Part shown: piece after piece, positions 25,933 to 34,423 of the stretch
How the letters are laid out: each line of letters opens with the position of its first letter
Numbering within the stretch: position 1 is the first letter of the stretch
Assembly (NCBI RefSeq): GCF_023195755.1
Contig: NZ_CP096203.1
Coordinates: 2,480,001 to 2,544,000, forward strand
DNA from: Chryseobacterium nepalense
GTDB taxonomy: Bacteria > Bacteroidota > Bacteroidia > Flavobacteriales > Weeksellaceae
Direction: 5' to 3'
Length of the DNA: 64,000 bases
Notes under the pieces: generated by a model
Databases searched by the model: none
The model's input: the letters and a program-made list of their open reading frames with translations, nothing else
Told to the model about the DNA's origin: nothing
Made by a program: the position numbers and the translations under genes

Positions 25933-26460
25933 TTAAAGCCCGACTACGAAACCAATATTCGGAACCAAACCGCTTGAAAAAATGCTGGAATTTTCTTTCC
26001 ACAAAACATTATACATCAGCCCAAGCTGCAAATAAGAATTATTACCGATTCTTTGCATATAACCACCTCCCAGATACAGTGCATCTTCATCTGCATTGGC
26101 TTTAAAATCGTAAAATTTATCTTTATAATTGATGAAATAATGCTGATAATTAGCACTTATAAAAAAAGTTCTTGCAATATAATAATTCATGAACGGACCG
26201 ATTCCAAACATCGTAGAGCTGTACGCGTTGGATTTCTGCCACGATATACTTCCTAAAATCCCACCTTCCAAATCATCAGTAAGCCTGTATCCTACTCTCG
26301 GAGCTGCTGAAAGGTTAAAATAATTATTGCTTCCGAAACCAAAACCGATACCGCCTCCGAACGTCCAGCGGTTATTATTTTCCGGTGAGGCCCCAACGGC
26401 TACCTGACAGAATACAGATCCTGAAATAAACATAAAGAAAGGAATAATGAACTTTTTCAT
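25933..26460 (-). CDS. outer-membrane beta-barrel protein
   Basis: 175 residues with a signal peptide (IIPFFMFISGSVFCQ). The mature part has alternating aromatic and small residues typical of an eight-strand barrel (GGGIGFGFGSNNYFNLSAAPRVGYRL). It ends in a strand (GLVPNIGFVVGL) whose last residue is not aromatic. The size matches porin-like OmpX/PorT-type families. Function unknown. Monocistronic, convergent with clpC and divergent from mnmA. Confidence 0.75.
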   Translation of the reverse strand: MKKFIIPFFMFISGSVFCQVAVGASPENNNRWTFGGGIGFGFGSNNYFNLSAAPRVGYRLTDDLEGGILGSISWQKSNAYSSTMFGIGPFMNYYIARTFFISANYQHYFINYKDKFYDFKANADEDALYLGGGYMQRIGNNSYLQLGLMYNVLWKENSSIFSSGLVPNIGFVVGL

Positions 26461-26518
26461 AGTATATTGTTTTTGTCGATGTTTAAAATTATAACTTTTT
26501 TACGAATCTTTTTAATTG

Positions 26519-26526
26519 TATTTTTG
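26519..26526 (+). promoter_or_regulatory. -7 box of mnmA
   Basis: TATTTTTG matches TAnnTTTG, 49 bp before the mnmA ATG. TTTT rather than TTTG stands at the -33 position. Confidence 0.5.
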
Positions 26527-26575
26527 CAGCGTCAAACTAAGAGCTCCCGTTAAGAGTTTCGTAAAATTGAATATA

Positions 26576-27763
26576 ATGAAAGTAGTAGTAGGCCTCTCCG
26601 GAGGTGTAGATTCGAGTGTTACAGCTTATTTGCTGCAACAACAGGGCCATGAAGTGGTAGCCTTATTTATGAGAAACTGGAATGATGCTTCGGTAACGCT
26701 GGAAGATGAGTGTCCGTGGATCGAGGACAGTAATGATGCATTGATGGTAGCCCAGAAATTGGGAATTCCTTTCCAGGTAATCGATATGAGCGAGCTGTAT
26801 AAGGAAAGAATTGTAGATTACATGTTTGATGAATATCAGAAAGGAAGAACCCCGAATCCTGATGTATTGTGTAACCGCGAAGTAAAATTCGATGTATTCC
26901 TGAAAACGGCAATGTCGTTGGGAGCGGATAAAGTAGCAACGGGGCATTACGCCAGAGTAGATTCTGCCATTGATGAAAATGGAAAAGAAATTTTCCATCT
27001 TTTAGCCGGAAAAGACAACAATAAAGATCAGTCTTATTTTCTATGCCAGCTTAGCCAGGATCAGCTTTCTAAAGCGTTATTCCCAATTGGGGAACTTACA
27101 AAACCGCAGGTGAGGGAAATTGCAAAAGAAATCGGATTGGTAACTGCTGATAAGAAAGATTCTCAGGGATTATGTTTTATCGGAAAGGTAAGCCTTCCGC
27201 AATTTCTGCAGCAGCAACTGGTTCCTAAAGAAGGAGAAATCGTGGAAATTTTCAAAGATTCTCCGCTTTTTACCCAGGAAACGCCGAAATTTTCTTCAAA
27301 ACAGGAAGAACTTGAATTTTTAAGCCAAAAAATCAATTATAAAAGATCTGATGGAAAGGTAATCGGAAAACATCAGGGCGCCCAGTTTTTCACGATTGGA
27401 CAAAGCAAAGGCCTGGGAATCGGCGGGCATAAGGAAAGCTGTTTTATCATCTCCAGAGATATGGAAAACAATATTCTTTTTGTAGGAGAAGGGCATCAAT
27501 TTCCCGGATTGCTTAAAAAAGCTTTGAAAATCGATAATTCCGAATTGCATTGGGTTCGTGAAGACCTGAAGCTGAAAAGCGGAGAATCGATGGAAGTGAT
27601 GGCCCGATTCCGGTACAGACAGCCTTTGCAAAAAGCAACCTTGTATCAGTTTGACAATGCTTTTTATATTGAGTTTGAAGAATTACAATCCGCAATTGCC
27701 GAAGGACAGTTTGCTGCTTGGTATGACGGAGAAGAATTGCTGGGAAGCGGTGTAATTTCATAA
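26576..27763 (+). CDS. mnmA: tRNA-specific 2-thiouridylase
   Basis: 395 residues from [14 protein letters not shown] at 26576. The N-terminal PP-loop SGGVDSS binds ATP. Catalytic cysteines are seen in [12 protein letters not shown] and in SQGLCFIGK, and TGHYAR is conserved. The enzyme thiolates U34 of tRNA Lys, Glu and Gln. Length is slightly above the usual 360-380. The upstream in-frame extension (26516-26575) overlaps the promoter and is rejected. Its partner modification enzyme gene mnmG lies elsewhere in this window. Confidence 0.94.
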   Translation: MKVVVGLSGGVDSSVTAYLLQQQGHEVVALFMRNWNDASVTLEDECPWIEDSNDALMVAQKLGIPFQVIDMSELYKERIVDYMFDEYQKGRTPNPDVLCNREVKFDVFLKTAMSLGADKVATGHYARVDSAIDENGKEIFHLLAGKDNNKDQSYFLCQLSQDQLSKALFPIGELTKPQVREIAKEIGLVTADKKDSQGLCFIGKVSLPQFLQQQLVPKEGEIVEIFKDSPLFTQETPKFSSKQEELEFLSQKINYKRSDGKVIGKHQGAQFFTIGQSKGLGIGGHKESCFIISRDMENNILFVGEGHQFPGLLKKALKIDNSELHWVREDLKLKSGESMEVMARFRYRQPLQKATLYQFDNAFYIEFEELQSAIAEGQFAAWYDGEELLGSGVIS

Positions 27764-27831
27764 GAAATAAATTTCTGTAACATATTTTGAGTTGTTATAC
27801 TTACTCTGTAAATAACAATAAAAATATCATT

Positions 27832-28026
27832 ATGAAAACCATTTTAGAAAACAATTATTCTTACGCTCAACAATTAATTATTGCTTTAGTATCTTCTTTT
27901 TTTGGATATCATCTTTATCAGGAGATCGTTAATCCGGAAAAGTCACAACTTACATTGAGCATTATGCTTGTTGCCGTTACCTGTTTCGTGATAGACCAAT
28001 ACGGACGGAAAAGTCAAAATAAATAG
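27832..28026 (+). CDS. small two-helix membrane protein
   Basis: 64 residues from MKTILENNYSYAQQL at 27832, with two membrane helices (about 13-27 and 38-52) and a basic C-terminus (QYGRKSQNK). Own gene downstream of mnmA, followed by a terminator. The family is not recognised. The frame opens earlier, but that part lacks membrane or signal features. Confidence 0.6.
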   Translation: MKTILENNYSYAQQLIIALVSSFFGYHLYQEIVNPEKSQLTLSIMLVAVTCFVIDQYGRKSQNK

Positions 28027-28044
28027 AATTAATAAAATATGATA

Positions 28045-28079
28045 AAACCCGGAGCGTGTTGTTTCGGGTTTGTTTTTTT
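28045..28079 (+). terminator. terminator after the small membrane protein gene
   Basis: AAACCCG (28045-28051) pairs with CGGGTTT (28065-28071), followed by GTTTTTTT. Confidence 0.75.
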
Positions 28080-28100
28080 GGATTAATACCAGAATTTAAT

Positions 28101-28433
28101 TTACATGTTTAGATAAGATCTTCTAATAATCATTAATACAATTAATTCAAGAATTAAAATGATGATTAAAAACCCGACAGGTTTTCCCAATATCATTCCA
28201 ATAAAGAGTTTAATGATTCCCAATAAAATAATCAAGCCTGAACTATAAAATGTTGTTTGTGAGATACTCCTATTTAAAATAAATACCGACGTATAAAACA
28301 GGAAGATAAGGATGAGATAAAATTTTAAAAAATCCGGACCTTTCAAAACAAATGGATTTGAGGTATGATTTACTATCAGCAACCAAAAAAAGCTTATCGC
28401 GAAAGGAATGGTATGAATGAATAATCTTTTCAT
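28101..28433 (-). CDS. hypothetical membrane protein
   Basis: 110 residues with about four hydrophobic helices (about 7-22, 33-52, 62-82 and 86-104), few charges and no recognisable motif. It lies 18 bp downstream of the glycine-rich-tail protein on the same strand and is probably cotranscribed with it. Confidence 0.65.
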   Translation of the reverse strand: MKRLFIHTIPFAISFFWLLIVNHTSNPFVLKGPDFLKFYLILIFLFYTSVFILNRSISQTTFYSSGLIILLGIIKLFIGMILGKPVGFLIIILILELIVLMIIRRSYLNM

Positions 28434-28451
28434 TATTGTGGAATTAAATAA

Positions 28452-29216
28452 TTAATCTCCGCCGCCACAGCCTCCGCAACCTCCCCCCCAACTGCTCCCA
28501 CAGGAACTGCTGCACCCGGAAGAACTTCCTCCGTCTCCGTGAGAACTGTCGCTTCCGCAGGTATAGAAGAATGTTCCGTCACCTCCCGCGTCTGTATTGT
28601 TTTTATCTGATCCGCTTTTATTACTGAACGTTTTTATAATCAAAACCACAATTACGAAAAAGAAAATCAAGGTAAAAAATATTCCCAATCCTCCACTGCT
28701 ATTTTCTGTGCATGAGAAAATTATAAACATACTGCCCAATAAAAGAGCAATTTTACCGAAGTATGATTTATTTTGTTTGTTTAAAGGTTTTAAATCCTGT
28801 TTCCAGATCTCTTCAGGCGGTTCCTGCTGAAAGATTTCACGGTAGCTTTTTAATGTTTCTTCAAACCAGCTTCTGTGCTTTTCATTTTCAGCTGGTCCTC
28901 CTGGTGACGGATGATGATGCAATTTCTTTTGGAGAATATCCGGGCAGAATTCTTCCCAGTAATTTCGAGTGTAAACTAAATGCATGTGCCATACTTTATC
29001 AATAATTTCACTGGGTGAAGCGCCATCAGGCAATGTACAGCATAGATAAACGAATTTTTTATATTCTTCAATGGCTTTTGCGGTAAAAGAACTTGTCCAG
29101 TTTTCTTCTTTCGCCAGTTTTTTTGAAAAGGGAAAAGCAGCATTAGGATGGTCTAATGAAAAATTCTGAAGTCTTTTCCAAAGCGGATCGTTCTGTAAGA
29201 TGAGTTTTGTTTCCAT
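28452..29216 (-). CDS. GRDP/DUF1399-like protein with Gly/Ser/Cys-rich tail
   Basis: 254 residues. The N-terminal half (about 20-135) has DKVWHMHLVYTRNYWEEFC, which resembles the WHxH-type motif of glycine-rich domain proteins (DUF1399). Two membrane helices follow at about 155-172 and 180-197. The tail (about 215-254) is made almost entirely of Gly, Ser and Cys (CGSDSSHGDGG to GGCGGCGGGD). Similar tails end TIGR04222-type membrane proteins. Start at METKLILQND. Function unknown. Confidence 0.65.
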   Translation of the reverse strand: METKLILQNDPLWKRLQNFSLDHPNAAFPFSKKLAKEENWTSSFTAKAIEEYKKFVYLCCTLPDGASPSEIIDKVWHMHLVYTRNYWEEFCPDILQKKLHHHPSPGGPAENEKHRSWFEETLKSYREIFQQEPPEEIWKQDLKPLNKQNKSYFGKIALLLGSMFIIFSCTENSSGGLGIFFTLIFFFVIVVLIIKTFSNKSGSDKNNTDAGGDGTFFYTCGSDSSHGDGGSSSGCSSSCGSSWGGGCGGCGGGD

Positions 29217-29327
29217 TGTTTATATTTTGTTTCTACTCAAATATCGAAGGAAAAATAAATATAAAAGTCTTATGATGGTATTATTAAGTTTTAAAATAAT
29301 CTTATATTAGTCTTATATTTTAAACAA

Positions 29328-30224
29328 ATGAAAAAAGAAGATTTGCTGCATTTAGAAAAACTGATGAACTTTTTGGCAATGCAATTTCTCAAAAAAAGCA
29401 GATGGGAAGATGTTTCCAAAACAGAATGGTCTTATATTGTTGCCGAATTGAATGACCTGATCAATTCTGAAAATCAGGGAAAAGGCATAAAGAAACAGCC
29501 TGATCTTCTGGGCTCTAATTATCTGTATGAACATGTGATCATTAACAAATTAAAAAAATTTAATCAGGATAAAAATGCTGTCATCAGCAAACCCAATCTT
29601 GCCAAGTTAAGCCAGATTGTAAAAGTATTGGGATATTCCAATTATATTGATTTTATTAATTCGAATACAGAATCATTTAATTTCAATGATCTTCGGATTG
29701 ATATGAATAATGTAAAACCGAATACAGATTTGCTCGATAAGCTTGTCGGCTGCTGGTACTCCTACAACAGGAATCTTCCGGATAATCCTTTACAGGCCCG
29801 TGAAGAGCGCATCTGGAGATCTGCCACAGAGATCTATAAATCCGAAACTTCGGGTGAATATTTCATTGAAAGAAGCGGCGGCGACCGGCATAAGTATTTC
29901 GGCAAAGTGACGGCTTATTCTGATTATGTTTTTATTATCATGAACAGCAATACGTTTATTCGCCAGCGTCATTTTATCTCAAGGATAAAAGATATTAAGG
30001 AAAAGCTTAAAAATCCAGAATACAAGCTCCATGAATTGCATTTTATAAGTACATGTATTAGTTTTAACCAGGAGCCAATTGCTCTTTTCGAAATTTTTCA
30101 GAAAGCAGACCGGAAAACTTTTATTACGGATTCCATCAGCTTTCCCATTGACAGTGAAGAAATACCTCCAACCATTGTAAAACAACTTGAAGATACGGAA
30201 GCTAACCGGATTGATTACAAATAG
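29328..30224 (+). CDS. hypothetical cytoplasmic protein
   Basis: 298 residues, soluble, no signal peptide. The first 100 residues look helical, with LSQIVKVLGYSNYIDFINSN at about 88-107, a segment that resembles small helical domains in other Bacteroidetes proteins. The rest is mixed, with a Trp/Tyr-rich part (LVGCWYSYNRN, about 140). It diverges from the GRDP-like gene across a 111-bp AT-rich gap. No family recognised. Confidence 0.65.
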   Translation: MKKEDLLHLEKLMNFLAMQFLKKSRWEDVSKTEWSYIVAELNDLINSENQGKGIKKQPDLLGSNYLYEHVIINKLKKFNQDKNAVISKPNLAKLSQIVKVLGYSNYIDFINSNTESFNFNDLRIDMNNVKPNTDLLDKLVGCWYSYNRNLPDNPLQAREERIWRSATEIYKSETSGEYFIERSGGDRHKYFGKVTAYSDYVFIIMNSNTFIRQRHFISRIKDIKEKLKNPEYKLHELHFISTCISFNQEPIALFEIFQKADRKTFITDSISFPIDSEEIPPTIVKQLEDTEANRIDYK

Positions 30225-30310
30225 TTGTGGGTTTTTAGTTTAAAGTTCAAGGTTTAAAGTTTTGGGATATAAGAGAAAGTCTATCATCTTTTCTCTATTA
30301 TCTTTATGAA

Positions 30311-31054
30311 TCAACTTACCAGCCAGTCTTTAAAATCTTTAACGCGGTCGCGGCTTACCGTAATTTCTTCTTTAGGCTGAAACTCCAATTCAACTTTATA
30401 ATTGGGCGAAGTATGGATATTTTTTATGTAATCCGAATTGATGATAAACTGGCGGTTTACCCTGAAAAACTTCCTATCATCCAGAATATCTTCCAGCTCA
30501 TCCAATGTAAAATCCGAAGGAAAAGCACGCTCCTGAGTCTGCAGATACACAATTTTATTTTCGCTGTAAAAGCAGCTGACTTCATGTGTCTGTACGATTT
30601 TAAGATTATACCCGATCTTCACCAGAATTCTGGACAGCGTAGTTTTATCTTTTTTAATTAATTGTTTTATTTCCTGAGAATTAACCAAATGATCCGAAGG
30701 AATAAACGATTTGAATTTATCAATGGCAGCTCCGAGGTCCTCGTCCAGAACAGGTTTTAAAAGATAGTCGATGCTGTTGAGTTTAAATGCTTTCAGTGTG
30801 TACTGATCGAAAGCGGTGGTATAAATAATAAAACCTTTGGTGGGAATTTTTTCGAAAATATCGAATGACAAACCGTCTCCCAGAACAATATCCGAAAAGA
30901 TCAGCTGTGGATGCTCATTTTCAGTAAACCATGAAACTCCTTCTTCTACGGATTCTATTTTGGCAACCAGCTCAATTTCAGGAAATTCGCCAAGCATTCT
31001 TTCCAATTTCCTTGAAGCCGGTTTTTCGTCTTCGATAATGACTGTTCTTATCAT
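30311..31054 (-). CDS. LytTR-family response regulator
   Basis: 247 residues. The receiver domain (1-120) has the acidic pocket at IIEDE, phosphoacceptor Asp55 in FSDIVLGDG, and Lys100 in SIDYLLKP. The C-terminal LytTR DNA-binding domain (about 140-245) has RVNRQFIINSDYI and KEEITVSRDRVKDFKDW. LytTR domains bind pairs of direct repeats. Two such operators in this window (31785-31814 and 37422-37451) are its likely targets. The cognate kinase is encoded 2 kb upstream on the same strand. Confidence 0.92.
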   Translation of the reverse strand: MIRTVIIEDEKPASRKLERMLGEFPEIELVAKIESVEEGVSWFTENEHPQLIFSDIVLGDGLSFDIFEKIPTKGFIIYTTAFDQYTLKAFKLNSIDYLLKPVLDEDLGAAIDKFKSFIPSDHLVNSQEIKQLIKKDKTTLSRILVKIGYNLKIVQTHEVSCFYSENKIVYLQTQERAFPSDFTLDELEDILDDRKFFRVNRQFIINSDYIKNIHTSPNYKVELEFQPKEEITVSRDRVKDFKDWLVS

Positions 31055-31109
31055 TTTTGAGTTCCTGATTTAGTTTTAGCATTTAAAAATAATCAAAAGT
31101 TATCAGTTT

Positions 31110-31385
31110 TTAAAACTGAATCGGTTCTTTTGTCTTCTTCATTTCTTTTCTGATGATATTTCTCTCCCATTCTGCATTGAAAATGAAAAGTTTTATGGCC
31201 TTTACAATTAAAACAATTCCCCAGATTGACAGAATTATTGATCCGTTCCAAAGCGAGAGGTGAAAAATTCCTTTTTCCAGAATATCGTCCGCAAAAATGA
31301 ATATGGTAATAATTCCGAACCATAAAAGGTTTTTGTAGAATTTTTTTAAATCGTGTACTCTCTGTTGTGCCTGATTGTAGTCCAT
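31110..31385 (-). CDS. 2TM domain protein
   Basis: 91 residues: an amphipathic start (NQAQQRVHDLKKFYKNLLWFG), two membrane helices (about 22-38 and 48-66) and a basic end with FNAEWERNIIRKEMKK. This is the 2TM domain found in Bacteroidetes sensor systems. The gene lies between another 2TM gene and the LytTR regulator, same strand, with gaps of 22 and 55 bp, so the three form one operon. Confidence 0.8.
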   Translation of the reverse strand: MDYNQAQQRVHDLKKFYKNLLWFGIITIFIFADDILEKGIFHLSLWNGSIILSIWGIVLIVKAIKLFIFNAEWERNIIRKEMKKTKEPIQF

Positions 31386-31407
31386 TGTATTAATTTTTAA
31401 GTTTTTA

Positions 31408-31701
31408 TTAAAGTGTTTTGGTATTTTTTCTTTCCTCTTCCATCAATTCTCTGATCTTTTTTTCTTCCCAGTCTTTGCTTATCCCGAAGGTATTGGCTGC
31501 ATGTGCTGCAATTCCTATTCCCCAGCCTAACATTGGCCATAAAAACCATAAATATTCCGGTGAAGTGATAAGGTTTAATACGGCTAAAAAAGAAATGACA
31601 AGGCAGTATGAAGTAAGATTTCCATAAAATCCTTTCAGTTCTTTTACTCTTCTTGATGCTTTTTGGTACGCAAGCTCTTCTTTGTTGATGAAAGTTTCCA
31701 T
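31408..31701 (-). CDS. 2TM domain protein
   Basis: 97 residues. The order ASRRVKELKGFYGNLTSYCLV, NLITSPEYLWFLWPMLGWGIG, DWEEKKIRELMEEE is nearly the same as in the C-terminal domain of the neighbouring histidine kinase. It is the first gene after the LytTR-type operator at 31785-31814 and its -7 box at 31743-31750. It probably interacts in the membrane with the kinase. Confidence 0.82.
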   Translation of the reverse strand: METFINKEELAYQKASRRVKELKGFYGNLTSYCLVISFLAVLNLITSPEYLWFLWPMLGWGIGIAAHAANTFGISKDWEEKKIRELMEEERKNTKTL

Positions 31702-31742
31702 AATTTTTATTTTTTAAGATTAATTGTTTCTTTTTGTTGAGA

Positions 31743-31750
31743 CAAATGTA
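31743..31750 (-). promoter_or_regulatory. -7 box of the 2TM/LytTR regulator operon
   Basis: Minus-strand TACATTTG, 42 bp before the ATG at 31701 and 34 bp from the operator. The -33 position does not read TTTG, as expected for an activator-dependent promoter. Confidence 0.6.
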
Positions 31751-31784
31751 TGACGGAAACAATCCTCGAATCAATTTTATATGA

Positions 31785-31814
31785 CCGAACCGTAGAATAT
31801 GTATTCTGAATTGT
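31785..31814 (-). promoter_or_regulatory. LytTR-type operator, site 1
   Basis: Read on the minus strand: ACAATTCAG, 12 bp, ACGGTTCGG. Two 9-bp direct repeats with 12-bp spacing is the known LytTR layout. It matches site 2 (37422-37451) at 24 of 30 positions. It lies upstream of the 2TM/response-regulator operon and suggests autoregulation. Confidence 0.7.
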
Positions 31815-31844
31815 AAAAATCCCGACTCAATGGTGAATCGGGAT
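31815..31844 (-). terminator. terminator candidate upstream of operator site 1
   Basis: ATCCCGA (31819-31825) and TCGGGAT (31838-31844) form a stem, followed on the minus strand by TTTTT. It may end transcripts coming from the ICMT gene 250 bp away. The rest of the gap 31845-32090 is AT-rich and holds only the degenerate motif at 31881-31913. Confidence 0.5.
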
Positions 31845-32090
31845 GTGTAGTTTTCTTCGGATCTAAAGCTTTGAGATTTTAATATATTTCTCTCGCTGAT
31901 TTTGCAGATAAAGAAGTTTGACTATTCTAAATAGGAGTTTAAATAATACTCCCTTGTGCATTTTGAATTATGCTTTTCGAAAATAAGTGAAACGGCTTTT
32001 GTTTAGCTTTATTATCAGTATTTTTTTATCATTCTTTGGATAACTTTGCGGTTTTTATCAAATCTAAAAATTGCAACACAATAATTAAAT

Positions 32091-32660
32091 TTAATAAATA
32101 AACGGAATCAGTTTTTTTGTTTTTCTTCGGTATTCCAGATATTCTTCCCCGAACTGCTCAATCAAAGTTCTTTCTTCAACCGTAATTCTGTAACTGAAAG
32201 CAACAAACGGAATTAAAAAAGCTAAAATCAACGAGAACCAATTGTTAAGATACAATCCCAGGCCGAGTGAAGTCAGCAGCGAAAAAGCGTATGACGGATG
32301 CCTTATATATTTGTAGAAACCTTCCTTCTTAATTTTGTGATCTTCACGTATCGTTACATCAACGGTAAAATATTTACCCAATGATCTGATGATGATAAAC
32401 CTAAGAATAATTCCCACCCATACAAGAGCAACTCCGATGTAATAAATCCGGTCTTCATCAGAAATCGGTAGTTTTGTAAGATATGAAACACTGACGGATG
32501 ATGCAATGGATAACGGAATAGCCAGCCACAGAATATTCAGCGTTGAGCGGTCTTTATCTTTTTTGTCATTGTCTCCGGATTTTAGAATATTCTTGTATAG
32601 AATTTCACTTAAAAACCATACTCCCATGGAAACAGCAAACAAGATCTGTAGTATTTTCAT
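32091..32660 (-). CDS. isoprenylcysteine carboxyl methyltransferase (ICMT)-like membrane protein
   Basis: 189 residues with about five membrane helices. The ICMT-family SAM-binding part is visible: GKYFTVDVTIREDHKIKKEG, YKYIRHPSYAFSL and a C-terminal EERTLIEQFGEEYLEYRRKTK. Bacterial members of this family methylate unknown small or lipid substrates. The start lies 2 bp after the stop of the preceding 2TM gene, so it belongs to the kinase operon. Confidence 0.85.
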   Translation of the reverse strand: MKILQILFAVSMGVWFLSEILYKNILKSGDNDKKDKDRSTLNILWLAIPLSIASSVSVSYLTKLPISDEDRIYYIGVALVWVGIILRFIIIRSLGKYFTVDVTIREDHKIKKEGFYKYIRHPSYAFSLLTSLGLGLYLNNWFSLILAFLIPFVAFSYRITVEERTLIEQFGEEYLEYRRKTKKLIPFIY

Positions 32661-32662
32661 GA

Positions 32663-32980
32663 TTATTTATTGTATTTATTCTGTGCAGCTTCTTCTTCCA
32701 TCAGTTTTTTAATTTTCTTTTCTTCCCAGTTTCTGCCTAAAATAGCTCCCGGAACAAAAACATTGATCGCATAGCCGATAAGCCCGATTCCCCAGAAGAT
32801 CGGAAGCGAAAAGTATTTCAGGTGCCAGATGGTTTCTCCGGGTTTTAATTCTTTGTAATTCATTACCAGGATAAAAATATTTACCGCGAAATAAACGAAT
32901 GCAAAAACATAAAAGTTTTTAATTTTTTTAACACGTCTTTCCGCCTCTTTGTATCTTATGTCATCTTTGATAGGATTCAT
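32663..32980 (-). CDS. 2TM domain protein
   Basis: 105 residues with the 2TM pattern EAERRVKKIKNFYVFAFVYF, two helices (about 25-42 and 58-77) and NWEEKKIKKLMEEEAAQ at the C-terminus. It sits 5 bp after the histidine kinase stop and 2 bp before the ICMT-like gene, all in one operon. Confidence 0.82.
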   Translation of the reverse strand: MNPIKDDIRYKEAERRVKKIKNFYVFAFVYFAVNIFILVMNYKELKPGETIWHLKYFSLPIFWGIGLIGYAINVFVPGAILGRNWEEKKIKKLMEEEAAQNKYNK

Positions 32981-32985
32981 ACTAT

Positions 32986-34308
32986 TTAATATTTATGATT
33001 ATTTTGTTTTTCTAAAATTTCCCTGATTTTTTTCTCTTCCCAGCCTTTCCCGATCGCAAATACACTTGCTCCGTGGGCAACAAGACCGATTCCCCATCCC
33101 AGCATTGGCCAGTAGAACCAGAGCTCGCGAGGCGAGGTAATCAGGTTAAGAATGATTAAAAAAGGAATGACAATACAATAAGAGATCAGGTTTCCATAAA
33201 AGCTTTTAAGCTCTTTTACTCTTTTTTGAGCTCTTTCGTAAGCTTTGTCTTCATCATTTATTTTTTCACTGACAACGTTTGGCTTTGCAGACAGCACCGG
33301 AAGTTTCACTTTAAAATAATCTTCGGATTTTTCGATAAAAACATTTTTCTTCGTAAGAAGAGAATACCGCTGTACAATGTTTGAAAGTCCTATTCCGGAA
33401 CTTTCCTTAATCTGTTCTCTTACCTGAAGGTTATTTTCGATACACAACGTATCATTTTCAGAGTAAATTTTGATGATAAGCGGCTTTGATGATGTTGCAA
33501 AATTGTGCTTGATACAGTTTTCCAGCAACAGCTGAAGCGACAACGGAACGACAAACCTTCTGTAATCTTCTTTTTTAACATCAAAAACGAAATCCACACT
33601 GTCTTCAAATCTTGTTTTCAGTAGTTCACAATAGGTTTTAGCAAATTCCAACTCATCTTCTACAGTTACCAATTCTTTATCTTTCTGTTCAAGTACATAC
33701 CTGTAAATCTTTGACATTGAAGCGGTAAACTTCTGTGCCTGCCTGGGATTTTCATCAATAAGCGAACTTAAAACATTGAGCGAATTAAATAAAAAATGCG
33801 GGTCCAGCTGGTTTTTAAGACTTTCAAACTGAGCATTGGCAGATTTTGCAATGAGTTTTTGCTCCACCACTTCTTTTTTGGAATTTTTTTTCAGTTCTTC
33901 CATGAAGCCTTTTGCGTGAAGGAAAGCTGAAATCAGCAAGGCAATATTAATGGTAAACCAATTGATATAGTTGTATTTACCTGTAAAATATTCTTCTGTG
34001 GTCGCACTTTTCTGGAAGACCACAAAATTCATGTAATTGCAGAAATACACCAAAATGATATTTGCCAATAAGATGGAAATAATACTGATTACCGCCCTTT
34101 TGGTAGTTGCTTCAGACCAGGGAAATTTTTTGTTAAGAAAATCATTAATCAGCCAGTTTCCTGCGCCCAGAACAAAGGAGTACATAGATGATATGGCAAT
34201 GGTCAGCATAAAATTCTCCAGATTTTTCTCATCCGTAAAAATGAAAAAGAAAAACATGGATGTTGCCAGTGATACCCAGCATAAAGTGATAAAGTTCTTG
34301 CGTTTCAT
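32986..34308 (-). CDS. LytS-type histidine kinase fused to a C-terminal 2TM domain
   Basis: 440 residues. Four N-terminal membrane helices (about 8-25, 33-50, 72-95 and 115-132) precede a LytS-type kinase core. The phosphoacceptor His171 lies in KNQLDPHFLFNSLNVL, the N box is LLENCIKHNF, and the G box is SSGIGLSNIVQRY. After about residue 350 an extra 2TM domain follows (RAQKRVKELKSFYGNLISY, TSPRELWFYWPMLGWGIG, GWEEKKIREILE). The kinase should phosphorylate the LytTR regulator. The fusion links signalling directly to the 2TM proteins beside it. Confidence 0.9.
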   Translation of the reverse strand: MKRKNFITLCWVSLATSMFFFFIFTDEKNLENFMLTIAISSMYSFVLGAGNWLINDFLNKKFPWSEATTKRAVISIISILLANIILVYFCNYMNFVVFQKSATTEEYFTGKYNYINWFTINIALLISAFLHAKGFMEELKKNSKKEVVEQKLIAKSANAQFESLKNQLDPHFLFNSLNVLSSLIDENPRQAQKFTASMSKIYRYVLEQKDKELVTVEDELEFAKTYCELLKTRFEDSVDFVFDVKKEDYRRFVVPLSLQLLLENCIKHNFATSSKPLIIKIYSENDTLCIENNLQVREQIKESSGIGLSNIVQRYSLLTKKNVFIEKSEDYFKVKLPVLSAKPNVVSEKINDEDKAYERAQKRVKELKSFYGNLISYCIVIPFLIILNLITSPRELWFYWPMLGWGIGLVAHGASVFAIGKGWEEKKIREILEKQNNHKY

Positions 34309-34423
34309 AATCAGTTTCCCTGCATCAAAATTGGTGTCTTAAAAATATTAAAATTTATTTTCGTTAAGCATCTTTTACACTGCGAACATTATAAAGCCTC
34401 CTCCGGAGAGAAGGCTATGGAAA

